Assembly: GCF_000527155.1 (NCBI RefSeq)
Contig: NZ_AZUQ01000001.1
Location: 2,618,168 to 2,682,167, forward strand
Direction: 5' to 3'
From: Haloglycomyces albus DSM 45210
Lineage (GTDB): Bacteria; Actinomycetota; Actinomycetes; Mycobacteriales; Micromonosporaceae
DNA length: 64,000 nucleotides
In this document: piece by piece, positions 36,835-48,354 of the stretch
Position numbering within the stretch: position 1 is the first letter of the stretch
How the letters are laid out: every line of letters starts with the position of its first letter
Position numbers and translations under genes: made by a program
Notes under the pieces: generated by a model
What the model was told of the DNA's origin: nothing
Seen by the model: the letters and a program-made list of their open reading frames with translations, nothing else
Databases searched by the model: none

Positions 36835-38178
36835 ATGCCCAACCACACCATGCAACCGATATCACCGGCCGCGGTGGACTCACTGACATCCCTACGCGCA
36901 CAGTTGGGTGACATTTCCACAGTAGAACTGGCCGAAGAACTACCCCGGATGGAGGTCAGCGAGCAGGCGCTGCGGTTCCGACTGTTGCCCAAGGACAGAG
37001 CGCTCGCCGTGTTCGAAGAGCTCGACCCCGTGCACCAGCAGGAGCTGCTTGACGCTTTGAAGGACGAGTACGTCCGTGATCTGCTGGATTCGATGGAAGC
37101 CGACGACCGGGCCAAATTGTTCGATGAGGTCCCGGCCAAGGTCGCCACTCGTCTCCAGTCGCAGTTGTCGGCTTCCGAACGCCGTGCGACGGCGCAACTT
37201 TTGGGCTACCCACCTCGTTCGGCCGGGCGTATCATGACGCCGGACTATGTATCGTTGCGTGCGACGATGACCGCTGCCGAGGCGATCGAGCGCATTCGGT
37301 CGATCCGTGTCCGCCCGCGACATCTGGACGTCCTGCCGGTGACCGACGGGCATCGGAAGCTCTTGGGCGTCGTGGACCTGCCGGATCTGGTGGCCGCGCC
37401 GCCTGACAGCGCGGTGGCGAATCTGGTTGGACTGGAACATCACGAGGTGGAGACCGATGCCGATCAAGAGGAGGCCGCCCGGCTGATTCAAGAGGCGAAT
37501 CTGAACGCCTTGCCGGTGGTCGATCACGAAGGTCGTTTGGTCGGTCTGGTGACCGTCGACGATGCCATGGAGATTCTCGAAGAGGAGGACACCGAAGACG
37601 CGGCTCGCACCGGTGGTGCCGAACCCCTGGAACGTCCGTACTTGGCCGCCGGGGTTTTCCGTTTGGCTCGGTCGCGGGCGATGTGGTTGATGATTCTGGC
37701 GGTGGCGGCGACGCTGACCGTATCGGTATTGACCTACTTCGAATCGGCTCTTGAGGGGGCCGTTATTCTCGCGACGTTCATCCCGTTTCTGACCGGTACC
37801 GGAGGTAACTCCGGTTCACAGGCCTCCGCGGTGATCATTCGGGCCATGGCGGTCGGCGAGATACGCTTCTCCGATACTCTGCGTATTATCTGGCGCGAAG
37901 GGCGGGTGGGTCTCTGCCTGGGGCTCATGGTGGGGGCCGTCGCCGGTCCTGTCGTGGGATTCATTTACGGGGTACCGATCGGGATCGTCATCGGCTTGAC
38001 CTTGATCATTATATGTACCTGGTCGACCCTCGTCGGGTCGTTCCTTCCCCTGATCGCCACAAAGGTGGGCGTTGACCCGGCGGTCGTGTCGGCACCCATG
38101 ATCGCGACTCTCTGCGATGCGACCGGCTTGATCATTTACTTCAGCATCGCGACGTCGATTCTGACGGCCGTTGGTTAG
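36835..38178 (+). CDS. mgtE: Magnesium transporter MgtE
   Basis: 447 residues. MgtE N domain (helical, residues about 20–130), tandem CBS domains (about 140–260, with DVLPVTDGHRKLLGVVDLPDLV and ALPVVDHEGRLVGLVTVDDAM), then five membrane helices with the pore signature FIPFLTGTGGNSGSQASA. It is a Mg2+ channel gated by cytoplasmic Mg2+ through N and CBS domains. AGGAGG precedes the ATG. Confidence 0.95.
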   Translation: MPNHTMQPISPAAVDSLTSLRAQLGDISTVELAEELPRMEVSEQALRFRLLPKDRALAVFEELDPVHQQELLDALKDEYVRDLLDSMEADDRAKLFDEVPAKVATRLQSQLSASERRATAQLLGYPPRSAGRIMTPDYVSLRATMTAAEAIERIRSIRVRPRHLDVLPVTDGHRKLLGVVDLPDLVAAPPDSAVANLVGLEHHEVETDADQEEAARLIQEANLNALPVVDHEGRLVGLVTVDDAMEILEEEDTEDAARTGGAEPLERPYLAAGVFRLARSRAMWLMILAVAATLTVSVLTYFESALEGAVILATFIPFLTGTGGNSGSQASAVIIRAMAVGEIRFSDTLRIIWREGRVGLCLGLMVGAVAGPVVGFIYGVPIGIVIGLTLIIICTWSTLVGSFLPLIATKVGVDPAVVSAPMIATLCDATGLIIYFSIATSILTAVG

Positions 38179-38221
38179 CCGCACTGCGCGGTCGCAGTTC
38201 CCAAGCAGCCGTTTATCATCC

Positions 38222-38248
38222 ACGGTGACGGCCTTTGGCCGTCACCGT
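38222..38248. terminator. Bidirectional hairpin between mgtE and the convergent gene
   Basis: ACGGTGACGGCC, loop TTT, GGCCGTCACCGT: a perfect 12-bp stem between two convergent stops. Confidence 0.65.
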
Positions 38249-38255
38249 CTCGGCT

Positions 38256-38966
38256 TCAGCAACCGTCGGGTCCGCAGGCTTCTCCCGCAGCGAAGGTCTC
38301 CAGCTTGGGTTTTTCCGCCCAAGCCTTGTCGAGTGCTTCCCCGAACAGTTCGACCGGCTGCGCTCCCGAAATGCCGAATCGGTTGTCGATGACGAAGAAG
38401 GGCACGCCGGTGGCTCCCAGCGCCGCCGCTTGCTTCTCCTCGGCACGGACCGCGTCGGCATAGGCGGAGGGATCATCCAATACGGCCACCACGTCATGGC
38501 GCTCGAGGCCTGCCGCGACGGCGACGTCGATCATACGATCGCGCTGGTAAATAGACTCTTCATCGGCGAAGTTGCCTCGATAGAATGCCTGCCAGACCTC
38601 TGCTTCCTTCCCCATGTCCCGAGCCAGGTGTAGAAGTCGATGCAGGTCAAAGGTATTGCCGTGGTCGCGTCCGCGAGTGCGGTACTCCAGTCCGAGCTCG
38701 GCGGCCATCGCCCCCAGCCGATCCTCGTTCTGTTCGATCTGCTCTTCGGTGGCTCCGTATTTCTTGGCTATCAGCGGAATGACCGGACTGATCTCGTCGG
38801 AGGGGAAGTTCGGGTCCAGTTCAAAGGACCGATGGCGAATGTCCACCGCCGCGCCGTGTTCGAATTCGGACACGGCTTGTTCGAGACGTGCCTTTCCTAC
38901 GTAGCACCACGGGCAGGCGATATCGGACCATACGTCCACTTGGATTGTTGCGTTAGTATCCGTCAC
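38256..38966 (-). CDS. DsbA-family (FrnE-like) oxidoreductase
   Basis: 236 residues from GTG 38966 (MTDTNATIQVDVWSDIACPW). The CPWC active site lies near residue 18, followed by the helical insertion (FDLHRLLHLARDMGKEAEVW) and the cis-Pro region GATGVPFFVID. FrnE-type proteins are cytosolic disulfide oxidoreductases or isomerases; no signal peptide is seen. The frame extends to an ATG at 39026, but the added residues are not family-like and neither start has a good ribosome site. The C-terminus ends GEACGPDGC. Confidence 0.8.
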   Translation of the reverse strand: MTDTNATIQVDVWSDIACPWCYVGKARLEQAVSEFEHGAAVDIRHRSFELDPNFPSDEISPVIPLIAKKYGATEEQIEQNEDRLGAMAAELGLEYRTRGRDHGNTFDLHRLLHLARDMGKEAEVWQAFYRGNFADEESIYQRDRMIDVAVAAGLERHDVVAVLDDPSAYADAVRAEEKQAAALGATGVPFFVIDNRFGISGAQPVELFGEALDKAWAEKPKLETFAAGEACGPDGC

Positions 38967-39079
38967 TTTTGGAAAACACGCGCCGTCGGGGGAGTATTTC
39001 CATTCGGAGAGTGGCGTTGCGGACATCGAATCGACCGCAAACAGGAATTCGTCTACGTCTTACCCGGTGCGCTGGTCGA

Positions 39080-39526
39080 TCACATCGTCGAGGCTTCCAC
39101 CAATTGCATGAACTCCAGGCGGTTTCCGAACGGGTCACGGGTATGGAACCGACGAAATCCGATGAAGTCGTCGTCCCAGTTGACCTGGTATTCGCGATTT
39201 TCCAGAATCCGAGCGAGCGTGGTTACCTCTCGCACCACGATTCCCGGGTGGGCCTTCTCCATGGCGGCCATGTTCGGTTCGATCCCCAAGTGGATTTCCA
39301 GGGAGTCGGTCCGCAGCCACAGCCCGCCTTTCTTTGCCAGTTCGGGCGGCTTGGGTACTTCCCGCATGCCTAGGACATCGACGTAATATTCCCGGGCGAC
39401 GTCCTCCGCGCCGGTGGGAATCGACAGCTGGACGTGATGTAGGCCGAATCCGTGCGATGACCGTCCGGCGGTAGAAAGGCCGTCGTCGGCAGGGGAGTGG
39501 GTGGTACCGGTGTCGAGGTGCGCCAT
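39080..39526 (-). CDS. Glyoxalase/VOC-fold protein
   Basis: 148 residues. One VOC module: GLHHVQLSIPTGAEDVAREYYVDVLGMREV, GLWLRTDSLEIHLGIE and TRDPFGNRLEFMQLV, with His, His and Glu in the usual metal-ligand places. The start ATG at 39526 has AAGGACGG upstream; a longer frame to 39565 has none. Substrate unknown. Confidence 0.8.
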   Translation of the reverse strand: MAHLDTGTTHSPADDGLSTAGRSSHGFGLHHVQLSIPTGAEDVAREYYVDVLGMREVPKPPELAKKGGLWLRTDSLEIHLGIEPNMAAMEKAHPGIVVREVTTLARILENREYQVNWDDDFIGFRRFHTRDPFGNRLEFMQLVEASTM

Positions 39527-39600
39527 GGGCACCGTCCTTCCAGAGTTGTCAGGGTGAACGGGCAAGGGAGATCAAGTGCAGTGGGCATGCGGTGGGCATA

Positions 39601-39640
39601 AAAAACGGGGGAAGCAGACGCCCCTACTTCCCCCGTTTGC
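39601..39640. terminator. Terminator downstream of acnA
   Basis: AAACGGGGGAAG (39603–39614) pairs perfectly with CTTCCCCCGTTT (39627–39638); A-rich on the left, so it suits the minus-strand aconitase transcript. Confidence 0.75.
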
Positions 39641-39667
39641 GCGACTTCGTGAGTCGGCGGTACGTGG

Positions 39668-42391
<2,724 letters not shown>

Positions 42392-42909
42392 GGGTACTCC
42401 TATTGGGAATCAATCGTGTTTTGTCTGGAGACCTGTTCTGAAGGCCATTCGCGGCATGGTGTGCACAAACGTCGGTTCCCGCGTCCTGGCGATGACCTTG
42501 CGAACAGGTTTCCCAGTGTCGCCCATCCTCTTATTCGTGTGTGGGAGGCTGGGGTGAACGCGACAGAGTGCACTGCGAACCAAGCTAAAAAACAGTACGT
42601 CCGTCTTATTTGTTTTCCTCCACCATACCATATTCTGTTCGCTGCGATGGAGTCTAGGTGGAATCCGAAGAGGTGCTTGGGAAGCGATACGGGAGCCTGC
42701 CGAACCGAGAAACGGTCGGCGGCGGCTGGCGGTTGTGGTGTGGTGACGAACGCCGCCGCCGACCCGGTGCGGTGATAAAAGTCTTCAACCGCACTATACG
42801 CCGCTGGGCGAGGCCTCCCGCACGGGGTCCGCCTCGCCGCGCATCATTACGAAACGCGTTGTGGGCCAGTGGAAAAACCAAATCCTGGCCCGGTGTCACT
42901 CCGTTTCGA
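42392..42909. other. Intergenic region upstream of acnA and downstream of pepP
   Basis: About 520 bases without a supported gene. Seen: ACCTGTTC (42431–42438) and its complement GAACAGGT (42502–42509), 63 bases apart, in the probable acnA promoter/leader; GGCGAGGC/GCCTCGCC at 42807–42838; and the 7-bp hairpin GGGCCAG/CTGGCCC at 42863–42891, which would end the minus-strand aminopeptidase transcript 18 bases after its stop. Confidence 0.45.
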
Positions 42910-44382
42910 TCACTGCGGTAGACGTGGTCCGGCCTGACGCTGTTCGGCCAGCCAGCTCTCCACCTCGTCGGCGGTGCGTGGCAGCCCGCTGGAGAGGTTC
43001 TTGCAGCCGTCGGCGGTGACCTGGACGTCGTCCTCGATCCGAATCCCCACGCCACGGAGCTCTTCCGGTACCAGTTCGTCGTTGGCCTGGAAGTACAGTC
43101 CCGGCTCCACGGTGAGAACGAAGTTTTCCTTCAGTTCGCCCTTGTGATAGTGCTCCGGACGGGAGTTGGCGCAGTCGTGCACGTCCAGTCCCAGCATGTG
43201 CCCGAATCCGTGCAGGGTCCAGCGCCGGTACAACATCGAGTCGGGCTGCATGGCCTCGTCCACCGATTCCGGGAGAATACCGAGCTCGTGCAGGCCCTCG
43301 GCGAGAGTGCGCATGCACGCGTGGTGGACGTCGGCGAACTTAGCGCCCGGCTTGATGGTGTCCATACCCGCTTCCTGCGCGGCGTAGACGATGTCGTAGA
43401 CCTTGCGCTGCAGGGGAGAGAACGTGCCGGAGACCGGCAGAGTACGCGTCACGTCGGCAGTGTAGAGATTGTTGTTCTCCACTCCCATGTCCATCAGGAT
43501 CAACTCACCCGGTTTGGTCTGGCCGGTATTGTCAATCCAGTGCAGGGTAGTGGCGTGCGACCCCGCGCCCACGATGGAGTCGTAGCCGATACCGTTGCCC
43601 TCGAACCGGGCCCGGGTCCCGAAAACACCTTCCAGGACGCGCTCGGAGATCGCTCCCTCGGTGGGGAGGACGCGGGCGACGTCCTCGAAGCCGCGAACGG
43701 AGGCGTCCACGGCTTCCTGCAGCTGCGACAGTTCCCACTCGTCCTTGGTCAGACGTAGTTCGGACAGAATCGTCGCCAGTTCCTTGTCGTGGTCGTCGGC
43801 GCTAAAACGCTCGTCCAGCGTGGCGTCGAATCCGCGCAGCAGCCGGACGTCGGCGCGCTTTACTTCGGCGACGACCGATTCCAGTTCTTCGATGTCGCGG
43901 CATTCGATCCCCAACCGGGTGCGGGTCTCGTCGAGGGAGAAACGTCGACCGATCCACAGTTCGCCGTACTTGGCGGAGCGGAAGAATTCATCGGATTCGG
44001 TTCCCTTGCGGGGGCGGCGGTACAGTACCGAATCGTGGCCGGAACCGTTCGGCGTCATGACCAGAACGCCCTCCGGATCCAAGTCACCGGTCAGCCATGC
44101 GAAGTCGGTGGCCGCACGGAAACGGAAGAAGGTGTCGTTGGCGCGAACCTTCTCCTCGCCGGTGGGAACCACCAATGTCTCGCCCGGGAAGGCTGCGGAG
44201 AGACGATTACGGTGCTGACGGTGCCACTGGGCCTGTTCCAGCTCCTTGACGTCCACATCGCTGGGGCCCCAGCCCTGGGCCATGAAGTCCAGGAACTTCT
44301 GTGGGAATCGAGGGTCGTGTGGGCGCTCGCCCGCTTTTTGAGCGGTGCCGCCGGACTGGTCGGCTTTGACCTGATCGTTCAT
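42910..44382 (-). CDS. pepP: Xaa-Pro aminopeptidase (M24B)
   Basis: 490 residues. N-terminal AMP_N creatinase-type domain, then the pita-bread catalytic domain with GAGSHATTLHW, LILMDMGVEN, TADVTRTLPVSG, HGFGHMLGLDVHD, LTVEPGLYF and GIRIEDDVQVT, giving the two-metal Asp-Asp-His-Glu-Glu set. It removes N-terminal residues ahead of proline in the cytosol. The gene reads away from the divergent RHH/PIN-like pair at 44479. Confidence 0.93.
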   Translation of the reverse strand: MNDQVKADQSGGTAQKAGERPHDPRFPQKFLDFMAQGWGPSDVDVKELEQAQWHRQHRNRLSAAFPGETLVVPTGEEKVRANDTFFRFRAATDFAWLTGDLDPEGVLVMTPNGSGHDSVLYRRPRKGTESDEFFRSAKYGELWIGRRFSLDETRTRLGIECRDIEELESVVAEVKRADVRLLRGFDATLDERFSADDHDKELATILSELRLTKDEWELSQLQEAVDASVRGFEDVARVLPTEGAISERVLEGVFGTRARFEGNGIGYDSIVGAGSHATTLHWIDNTGQTKPGELILMDMGVENNNLYTADVTRTLPVSGTFSPLQRKVYDIVYAAQEAGMDTIKPGAKFADVHHACMRTLAEGLHELGILPESVDEAMQPDSMLYRRWTLHGFGHMLGLDVHDCANSRPEHYHKGELKENFVLTVEPGLYFQANDELVPEELRGVGIRIEDDVQVTADGCKNLSSGLPRTADEVESWLAEQRQAGPRLPQ

Positions 44383-44478
44383 GCGATTGTCCTTCCCAAG
44401 ACTGATAATGGTTCCCTACGACCATACTCCAGGTGGTGCGGTCGCGCTTGCCGCCCGGCCAGGGGTTAATCTGAAGAC

Positions 44479-44817
44479 GTGAGCGGAAAACATGCAGATG
44501 ACGCCCCTGGAATCCCGGCGGCGTCGTCCAGCGAAGGTGAGAAATCCCCCACCGGCGAGAACGGTTCCGATGGGCACACCGTTAGCCTGAGTGAAGGCCA
44601 GGTGCGCGAGATCGCCCAGCTGGTTCGCTCTGGGAAAGCCGCGTCGGTCGACGACTACGTGCTTCGTGCGGTCGAAGATCGTCTGGAACGGGACAGGTCG
44701 CTGACGCAGCTGCAGGAGCTTTTCGACCGCAAGGGGCACGGCCCCAGCGCCGAACACCTGGCGTGGGCGCGCGAAGTCCTGGGTGTGGAGAGGGAACAGG
44801 GGGAGGAGCCTACGTGA
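44479..44817 (+). CDS. Antitoxin-like ribbon-helix-helix protein
   Basis: 112 residues. After a disordered Ser/Gly/Glu-rich start, residues about 34–70 read HTVSLSEGQVREIAQLVRSGKAASVDDYVLRAVEDRLERD, matching the RHH pattern of ParD/VapB-type antitoxins (strand, helix, turn, helix). The GTG start has GAAG upstream. Its stop overlaps the start of the PIN-like gene by four bases (GTGA), the classic toxin–antitoxin coupling. DNA binding and partner neutralisation are inferred. Confidence 0.5.
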   Translation: MSGKHADDAPGIPAASSSEGEKSPTGENGSDGHTVSLSEGQVREIAQLVRSGKAASVDDYVLRAVEDRLERDRSLTQLQELFDRKGHGPSAEHLAWAREVLGVEREQGEEPT

Positions 44818-45209
44818 TCGGTGGTCGAATCCTGGACGTGTCGGCCATAGTCGGTTTCGCGACCTCTATGCCTTATCCGCAGGCGGTGGTGTTTACCGCC
44901 AACGAGGCCAACTTCGTGCTCGCCATCCCCTCGTCGGCACTCACCGAAGCCTGGTGTCAGGCGCGGCGTCGCGATCGCGACGCCCTGCAGGTACTTCTAG
45001 GGCTGCCCGTGACGGTCATCATGGATCTCGACCGGCGATCCGCCCGTGACGTGGGGCTCATGCTGTCTCGGTCGCGGCAGTCGGGCAATCTGGCGGCCGG
45101 GCATGTGGCCTGGTGTGGTTTGCGACGCCCCGGGTGGCCTATCGTCACCGGTGAACCGAAGACTCTGCTTGCATTTGACTCAAACCTGGAGATCGACCAA
45201 CTGCCCTAA
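44814..45209 (+). CDS. Degenerate PIN-domain-like protein
   Basis: 131 residues. The opening RILDVSAIVGF puts the first PIN Asp at residue 8, and SSALTEAW supplies the expected Glu at residue 45. The later stretch NLAAGHVAWCGLRRPGWPIVTGEP aligns with the PIN pattern (L-A-D-A-H … T-x-D-P), but the third Asp is Ala at residue 95 and the fourth position is Glu at 114. Ribonuclease activity is therefore doubtful. It overlaps the RHH-like gene by four bases with GGGAGGAG upstream. It may be an inactive VapC relative kept for regulation. Confidence 0.5.
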   Translation: MIGGRILDVSAIVGFATSMPYPQAVVFTANEANFVLAIPSSALTEAWCQARRRDRDALQVLLGLPVTVIMDLDRRSARDVGLMLSRSRQSGNLAAGHVAWCGLRRPGWPIVTGEPKTLLAFDSNLEIDQLP

Positions 45210-45220
45210 AGGATGGGATA

Positions 45221-45718
45221 ATGGGACGCAGCGGAACAATCGAATCCACAGCGGGGAACATCGACATGACGACATCCAAATCCAAACCCGTCTTCGAATA
45301 CCGACCGCGTCGGTCGCGCCTGGGTTCCTGGATCACCGCGGCGGTATTCTTCCTGACTTTCGCGGCCCTGTCGTTCAGTCTGAGCGCCACCACCGAAGGC
45401 GGAGGCGTCATGACTCCCGCCGACCACTTCGCCATGTGGGGGCTGGGCGTGCTGGGGGCTCTCGCGTTCCTAGTCTTCAGTCGACCTCGTATCCGGGTTT
45501 TCGACCACGGTATCGAGGTGCGTAATCTGGGGTCGGCGCAAGTGTTCCCCTGGGAAGTGGTGACCGGTCTCTCGTTCCCCAAAGGCGTCCCGTGGGCCAC
45601 TCTGGAATTGGCCGACGACGACGAGGTGTCGCTGATGGCGCTGCAGCCGACCGACAAGGAACGGGCGCTGGAGGCCACGCGAACCCTGCGGGCCCGGATC
45701 GACGCGCACCGCAACTAG
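45221..45718 (+). CDS. PH-domain membrane protein
   Basis: 165 residues. Two membrane helices (SWITAAVFFLTFAALSFSL and MWGLGVLGALAFLVF) are followed by a bacterial PH-like domain: RIRVFDHGIEVRNLGSAQVFPWEVVTGLSFPK and WATLELADDDEVSLMAL. Function unknown. AAAGGA precedes ATG 45221; an ATG at 45266 is a shorter alternative. Confidence 0.7.
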   Translation: MGRSGTIESTAGNIDMTTSKSKPVFEYRPRRSRLGSWITAAVFFLTFAALSFSLSATTEGGGVMTPADHFAMWGLGVLGALAFLVFSRPRIRVFDHGIEVRNLGSAQVFPWEVVTGLSFPKGVPWATLELADDDEVSLMALQPTDKERALEATRTLRARIDAHRN

Positions 45719-45995
45719 TGCTATTATTGGTGCAGACAAGCGGAGCCCAGCTCCCACCCGCACCAATACACCTGGGATCGGGTAATTCACCACTACGGCC
45801 TGGATTGGCGACGCAGTGGTGTGGAGATGGGCCTCACATCTGCCGTAGGGCGGATGCCGGGGTCTTTTTTATTGCTCTGAGAGTTCACGATCCTGATGAG
45901 TGCAATATGGTCCCGGGCCTGCTTGTTGACGTAATTGTCATATAGACCGGCACCGTCGTCGATAAGGTATCGCGGCGTTCTTTTGAGGAGGACTC
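45719..45995 (+). promoter_or_regulatory. infC–rpmI–rplT leader with internal terminator
   Basis: About 277 bases between the PH-domain gene and infC. At 45830–45870, GGCCTC and CATCTGCC pair with GGCGGATG and GGGGTC (several G·U pairs), followed by TTTTTT: a strong intrinsic terminator inside the leader. Upstream, the segment with GGAGCCCAGCTCCCACCC resembles leaders known before actinobacterial IF3 genes. Transcription attenuation of the ribosomal operon, for example by L20, is inferred. Confidence 0.55.
45830..45870 (+). terminator. Leader terminator of the infC operon
   Basis: Two stacked stem parts, GGCCTC/GGGGTC and CATCTGCC/GGCGGATG, then six T. It lies 125 bases before infC, so full expression requires read-through or antitermination, unless transcription also starts downstream. 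Confidence 0.65.
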
Positions 45996-46610
45996 ATCAG
46001 CGATTTGCGCGTTAACGACCAGATCCGGGTACGTGAGGTACGCCTGGTCGGCCCGCAGGGTGAGCAAGTTGGAATCGTTTCGCTTGATAAAGCCCTGCAG
46101 TTGGCCGCCGACGTAGACATGGACTTGGTCGAGGTCGCGCCCAACGCTCGTCCACCGGTCTGCAAACTACTCGATTACGGCAAATACAAATACGAAGCCG
46201 CGCAGAAGGCGCGAGCCGCTCGTCGTAATCAGCAGCAGACCGTGATTAAGGAAATGAAGCTTCGGCCCAAGATCGATCAGCACGACTATGAGACCAAAAA
46301 AGGCCATGTCGTCCGTTTCTTGAAGGCCGGTGACAAAGTCAAGATCACCATCATGTTCCGTGGTCGGGAGCAGTCCCGTCCGGAAGTCGGGCGTCGTCTG
46401 CTGGAAAAACTCGCTGACGAAGTGAGTGACCTCGGCAGTATCGAGGCCGCTCCCAAGCAGGACGGTCGCAACATGATCATGGTGGTCGCTCCGCTACGCC
46501 CCAAAGGCGACGGTGGAGGTAAAGGGGGCCGCAAAGGTGGTCGTTCCCGCAACAACCGCCCCAGTCGGCGTGAGCGCGGTAGCACTTTCACCAGCGAGTC
46601 ACCCCAATAG
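45996..46610 (+). CDS. infC: Translation initiation factor IF-3, possible AUC start
   Basis: Homology is clear: [50 protein letters not shown] and [17 protein letters not shown]. The C-terminal tail is Gly/Arg/Lys-rich ([14 protein letters not shown]), an actinobacterial feature. GAGGAGG at 45985–45991 is four bases from an in-frame ATC at 45996 and thirteen bases from TTG 46005. Known: infC often begins with a rare AUU or AUC codon that IF-3 itself discriminates against. I place the start at ATC; TTG 46005 is the alternative (three residues shorter). Confidence 0.9.
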   Translation: MSDLRVNDQIRVREVRLVGPQGEQVGIVSLDKALQLAADVDMDLVEVAPNARPPVCKLLDYGKYKYEAAQKARAARRNQQQTVIKEMKLRPKIDQHDYETKKGHVVRFLKAGDKVKITIMFRGREQSRPEVGRRLLEKLADEVSDLGSIEAAPKQDGRNMIMVVAPLRPKGDGGGKGGRKGGRSRNNRPSRRERGSTFTSESPQ

Positions 46611-46691
46611 GGACAACGGGCTCCACGCTGGCCCCGTTGCGTCGCCGTTCGGCAGGACGGTGGCACATGCCAATCAGAGGAGACTATTCCG

Positions 46692-46889
46692 ATGCCGAAA
46701 ATGAAGTCGCACAGCGGTGCTAAAAAGCGCTTTAAAGTTACCGGCTCAGGCAAAGTGATGCGCCGCAAGGCCAATAAGAACCACCTGCTGGAGCACAAGA
46801 ACTCCAAGCGCAAGCGCAACATGAGCGGTCGCACCCAGGTGGACAAGTCCAACCAGAAGCAAGTAGACCGCCTGCTGGGCCGTCGCTAG
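46692..46889 (+). CDS. rpmI: Ribosomal protein bL35
   Basis: 65 residues, MPKMKSHSGAKKRFKVTGSG … HLLEHKNSKRKRNM, the standard bL35 sequence. AGAGGAGA lies shortly before the ATG. It is the second gene of infC–rpmI–rplT. Confidence 0.97.
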   Translation: MPKMKSHSGAKKRFKVTGSGKVMRRKANKNHLLEHKNSKRKRNMSGRTQVDKSNQKQVDRLLGRR

Positions 46890-46935
46890 TTTTATGTCCG
46901 ACATTTGAATCTGTAAACACCCAAGGAGATAGACC

Positions 46936-47304
46936 GTGGCACGTGTTAAACGTTCGGTGAACGCCCACAAGAAGCGTCGCACCGTCCTCGAGGAGGCCAA
47001 AGGTTACCGTGGACAGCGTTCCCGCCTCTACCGTAAGGCCAAGGAGCAGCTGCTTCACTCCTACACGTACTCCTACCGTGACCGCAAGTCGCGCAAGCGT
47101 GAATTCCGCAAGCTGTGGATCACACGCATCAATGCCGCCGCGCGCGCAAACGGCATCACTTACAACCGTTTCATGCAGGGCCTCAAACTGGCCGAAGTCG
47201 ACGTCGACCGCAAGATCCTCGCCGATCTCGCCGTGAACGACGAAGCCGCCTTCACCGCCCTGGTCACGGTTGCCAAAGAAGCCCTTCCGGCAGACAACAA
47301 ATAA
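46936..47304 (+). CDS. rplT: Ribosomal protein bL20
   Basis: 122 residues, [20 protein letters not shown] … [19 protein letters not shown] and [15 protein letters not shown], standard bL20. GTG start with AAGGAG upstream. bL20 is a known feedback regulator of its operon in other bacteria, relevant to the leader at 45719. Confidence 0.97.
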   Translation: MARVKRSVNAHKKRRTVLEEAKGYRGQRSRLYRKAKEQLLHSYTYSYRDRKSRKREFRKLWITRINAAARANGITYNRFMQGLKLAEVDVDRKILADLAVNDEAAFTALVTVAKEALPADNK

Positions 47305-47323
47305 CGTAAAGTCAGCTTTACCG

Positions 47324-48112
47324 ATGTCGGACTCATCACCCGGGACAGAAGCGTTCACCATACGCTCGTCCCGGGTTTCCGCTGCCCGAAAACTCACCCG
47401 GCGTCGCGCTCGCGACCAAGCCGGTCGCTTCCTCGTCGAGGGGCCACAGGCGATAGGTGAAGCGCTCCGGGCCGACGCGGTGGTCGAGCTGTTCTATACC
47501 GAACGTGCCCTGGAGCGGTGGTCGTCGTTGATCGTCTCCGCTCCGCGCAGCGCCTTGGTAACCGAAGAGGCCCTGCAGGCCTTGGCGGAGACGATGACGC
47601 CGCAAGGCGTCGTCGCGGTATGCCGCTTTCTGGACCAGACCCTTCCGGTGGAGCCGCAGTTGGTCGTGGTCTTGGACGGCATAGCCGACCCCGGCAACGC
47701 CGGTACCGTGCTGCGAGCCGCCGACGCCGCCGGCGCCGATGCCGTCGTGTTCGGAACCGACTCGGTCGATCCCTACAACGGCAAATGCGTGCGATCATCG
47801 ACCGGAAGCATTTTCCACCTTCCGGTGGTGCGGGGTAAGGCGACCGAGGACGTTCTGGACGCCTTCGACGCTCAGGTGCTTGCCGCGGCCGCCGACGGCG
47901 ACGATCTTTTCGACCTGCGTGACGCGGGCGACTTGGACGTTCCGACCGTGTGGCTCTTCGGTTCGGAACCGCACGGTCTCGATTCGACCACGATGGCGTT
48001 GGCGCACCGTCGCGTGGGAGTTCCCATCTGGGGAAACGCAGAGAGCCTCAACCTGGGCGTCGCCGCCGGAGTGTGTCTCTACACTTCCGCCGCCGCCCAA
48101 CGGTCGTCGTAA
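47324..48112 (+). CDS. SpoU-type (TrmH/TsnR-like) RNA 2'-O-methyltransferase
   Basis: 262 residues. N-terminal L30e-like substrate-binding domain (RSSRVSAARKLTRRRARDQAGRFLVEG), then the knotted SPOUT domain with LDGIADPGNAGTVLRAADAAG, WLFGSEPHGL and ESLNLGVAAGVCLY. It methylates a ribose in rRNA or tRNA; the target nucleotide is unknown. The gene lies directly after rplT (19 bases), common in actinobacteria. ATG 47324 is preferred to the longer frame that overlaps rplT. Confidence 0.9.
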   Translation: MSDSSPGTEAFTIRSSRVSAARKLTRRRARDQAGRFLVEGPQAIGEALRADAVVELFYTERALERWSSLIVSAPRSALVTEEALQALAETMTPQGVVAVCRFLDQTLPVEPQLVVVLDGIADPGNAGTVLRAADAAGADAVVFGTDSVDPYNGKCVRSSTGSIFHLPVVRGKATEDVLDAFDAQVLAAAADGDDLFDLRDAGDLDVPTVWLFGSEPHGLDSTTMALAHRRVGVPIWGNAESLNLGVAAGVCLYTSAAAQRSS

Positions 48113-48210
48113 ACGGCGACCGTTGTGGTTCGGCCCGAGTGAGGCGTCGTTTCGTGAGTGAGCCGCTGCCCTATGGCCGTCGGCCTGCCTTGTGCGGTAA
48201 AGTGGAACGC

Positions 48211-48270
48211 ATGCGGATGCGTCAACAGGAGTTTATGCGGCCCGCCAGGAGCGGGCCGAGAGTCGAATAG
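48211..48270 (+). CDS. Possible pheST leader peptide
   Basis: A 19-residue frame, MRMRQQEFMRPARSGPRVE, with GTGGA just before the ATG. Inside it lies the hairpin GGCCCGC/GCGGGCC (48239–48257). It contains only one Phe codon, so classical Phe-starvation attenuation is not obvious. It ends 84 bases before pheS. It could be a translated leader that controls the downstream fold, or chance. Confidence 0.35.
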   Translation: MRMRQQEFMRPARSGPRVE

Positions 48271-48290
48271 ATCTCGCCATATGACGCTTT

Positions 48291-48347
48291 CTGGTGGGCG
48301 GCGGTAGAACCGCACGTTTGTTTTTTGATGATGTCACCCACCAGGAG
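48291..48347 (+). promoter_or_regulatory. pheS leader structure: U-tract hairpin inside an SD-covering stem
   Basis: CTGGTGGG (48291–48298) can pair perfectly with CCCACCAG (48337–48344), which overlaps the AGGAG ribosome site (48343–48347) of pheS. Inside the loop, GCGGT/ACCGC (48301–48313) is followed by TTTGTTTTTT, a weak terminator form. The layout allows control at transcription or translation. Confidence 0.4.
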
Positions 48348-48354
48348 ATAATCC

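Noticed and set aside
36211-36855. 214-residue minus-strand frame in the gap before mgtE
   Set aside because: Composition is not protein-like, no ribosome site, and it runs across the gatB terminator and into mgtE.
42431-42509. ACCTGTTC/GAACAGGT inverted pair as an acnA operator
   Set aside because: Arms are 63 bases apart; could be chance, so noted only in the intergenic entry.
48113-48354. T-box leader before pheS
   Set aside because: No T-box sequence (AGGGTGGNACCGCG-like) or specifier stem is visible.
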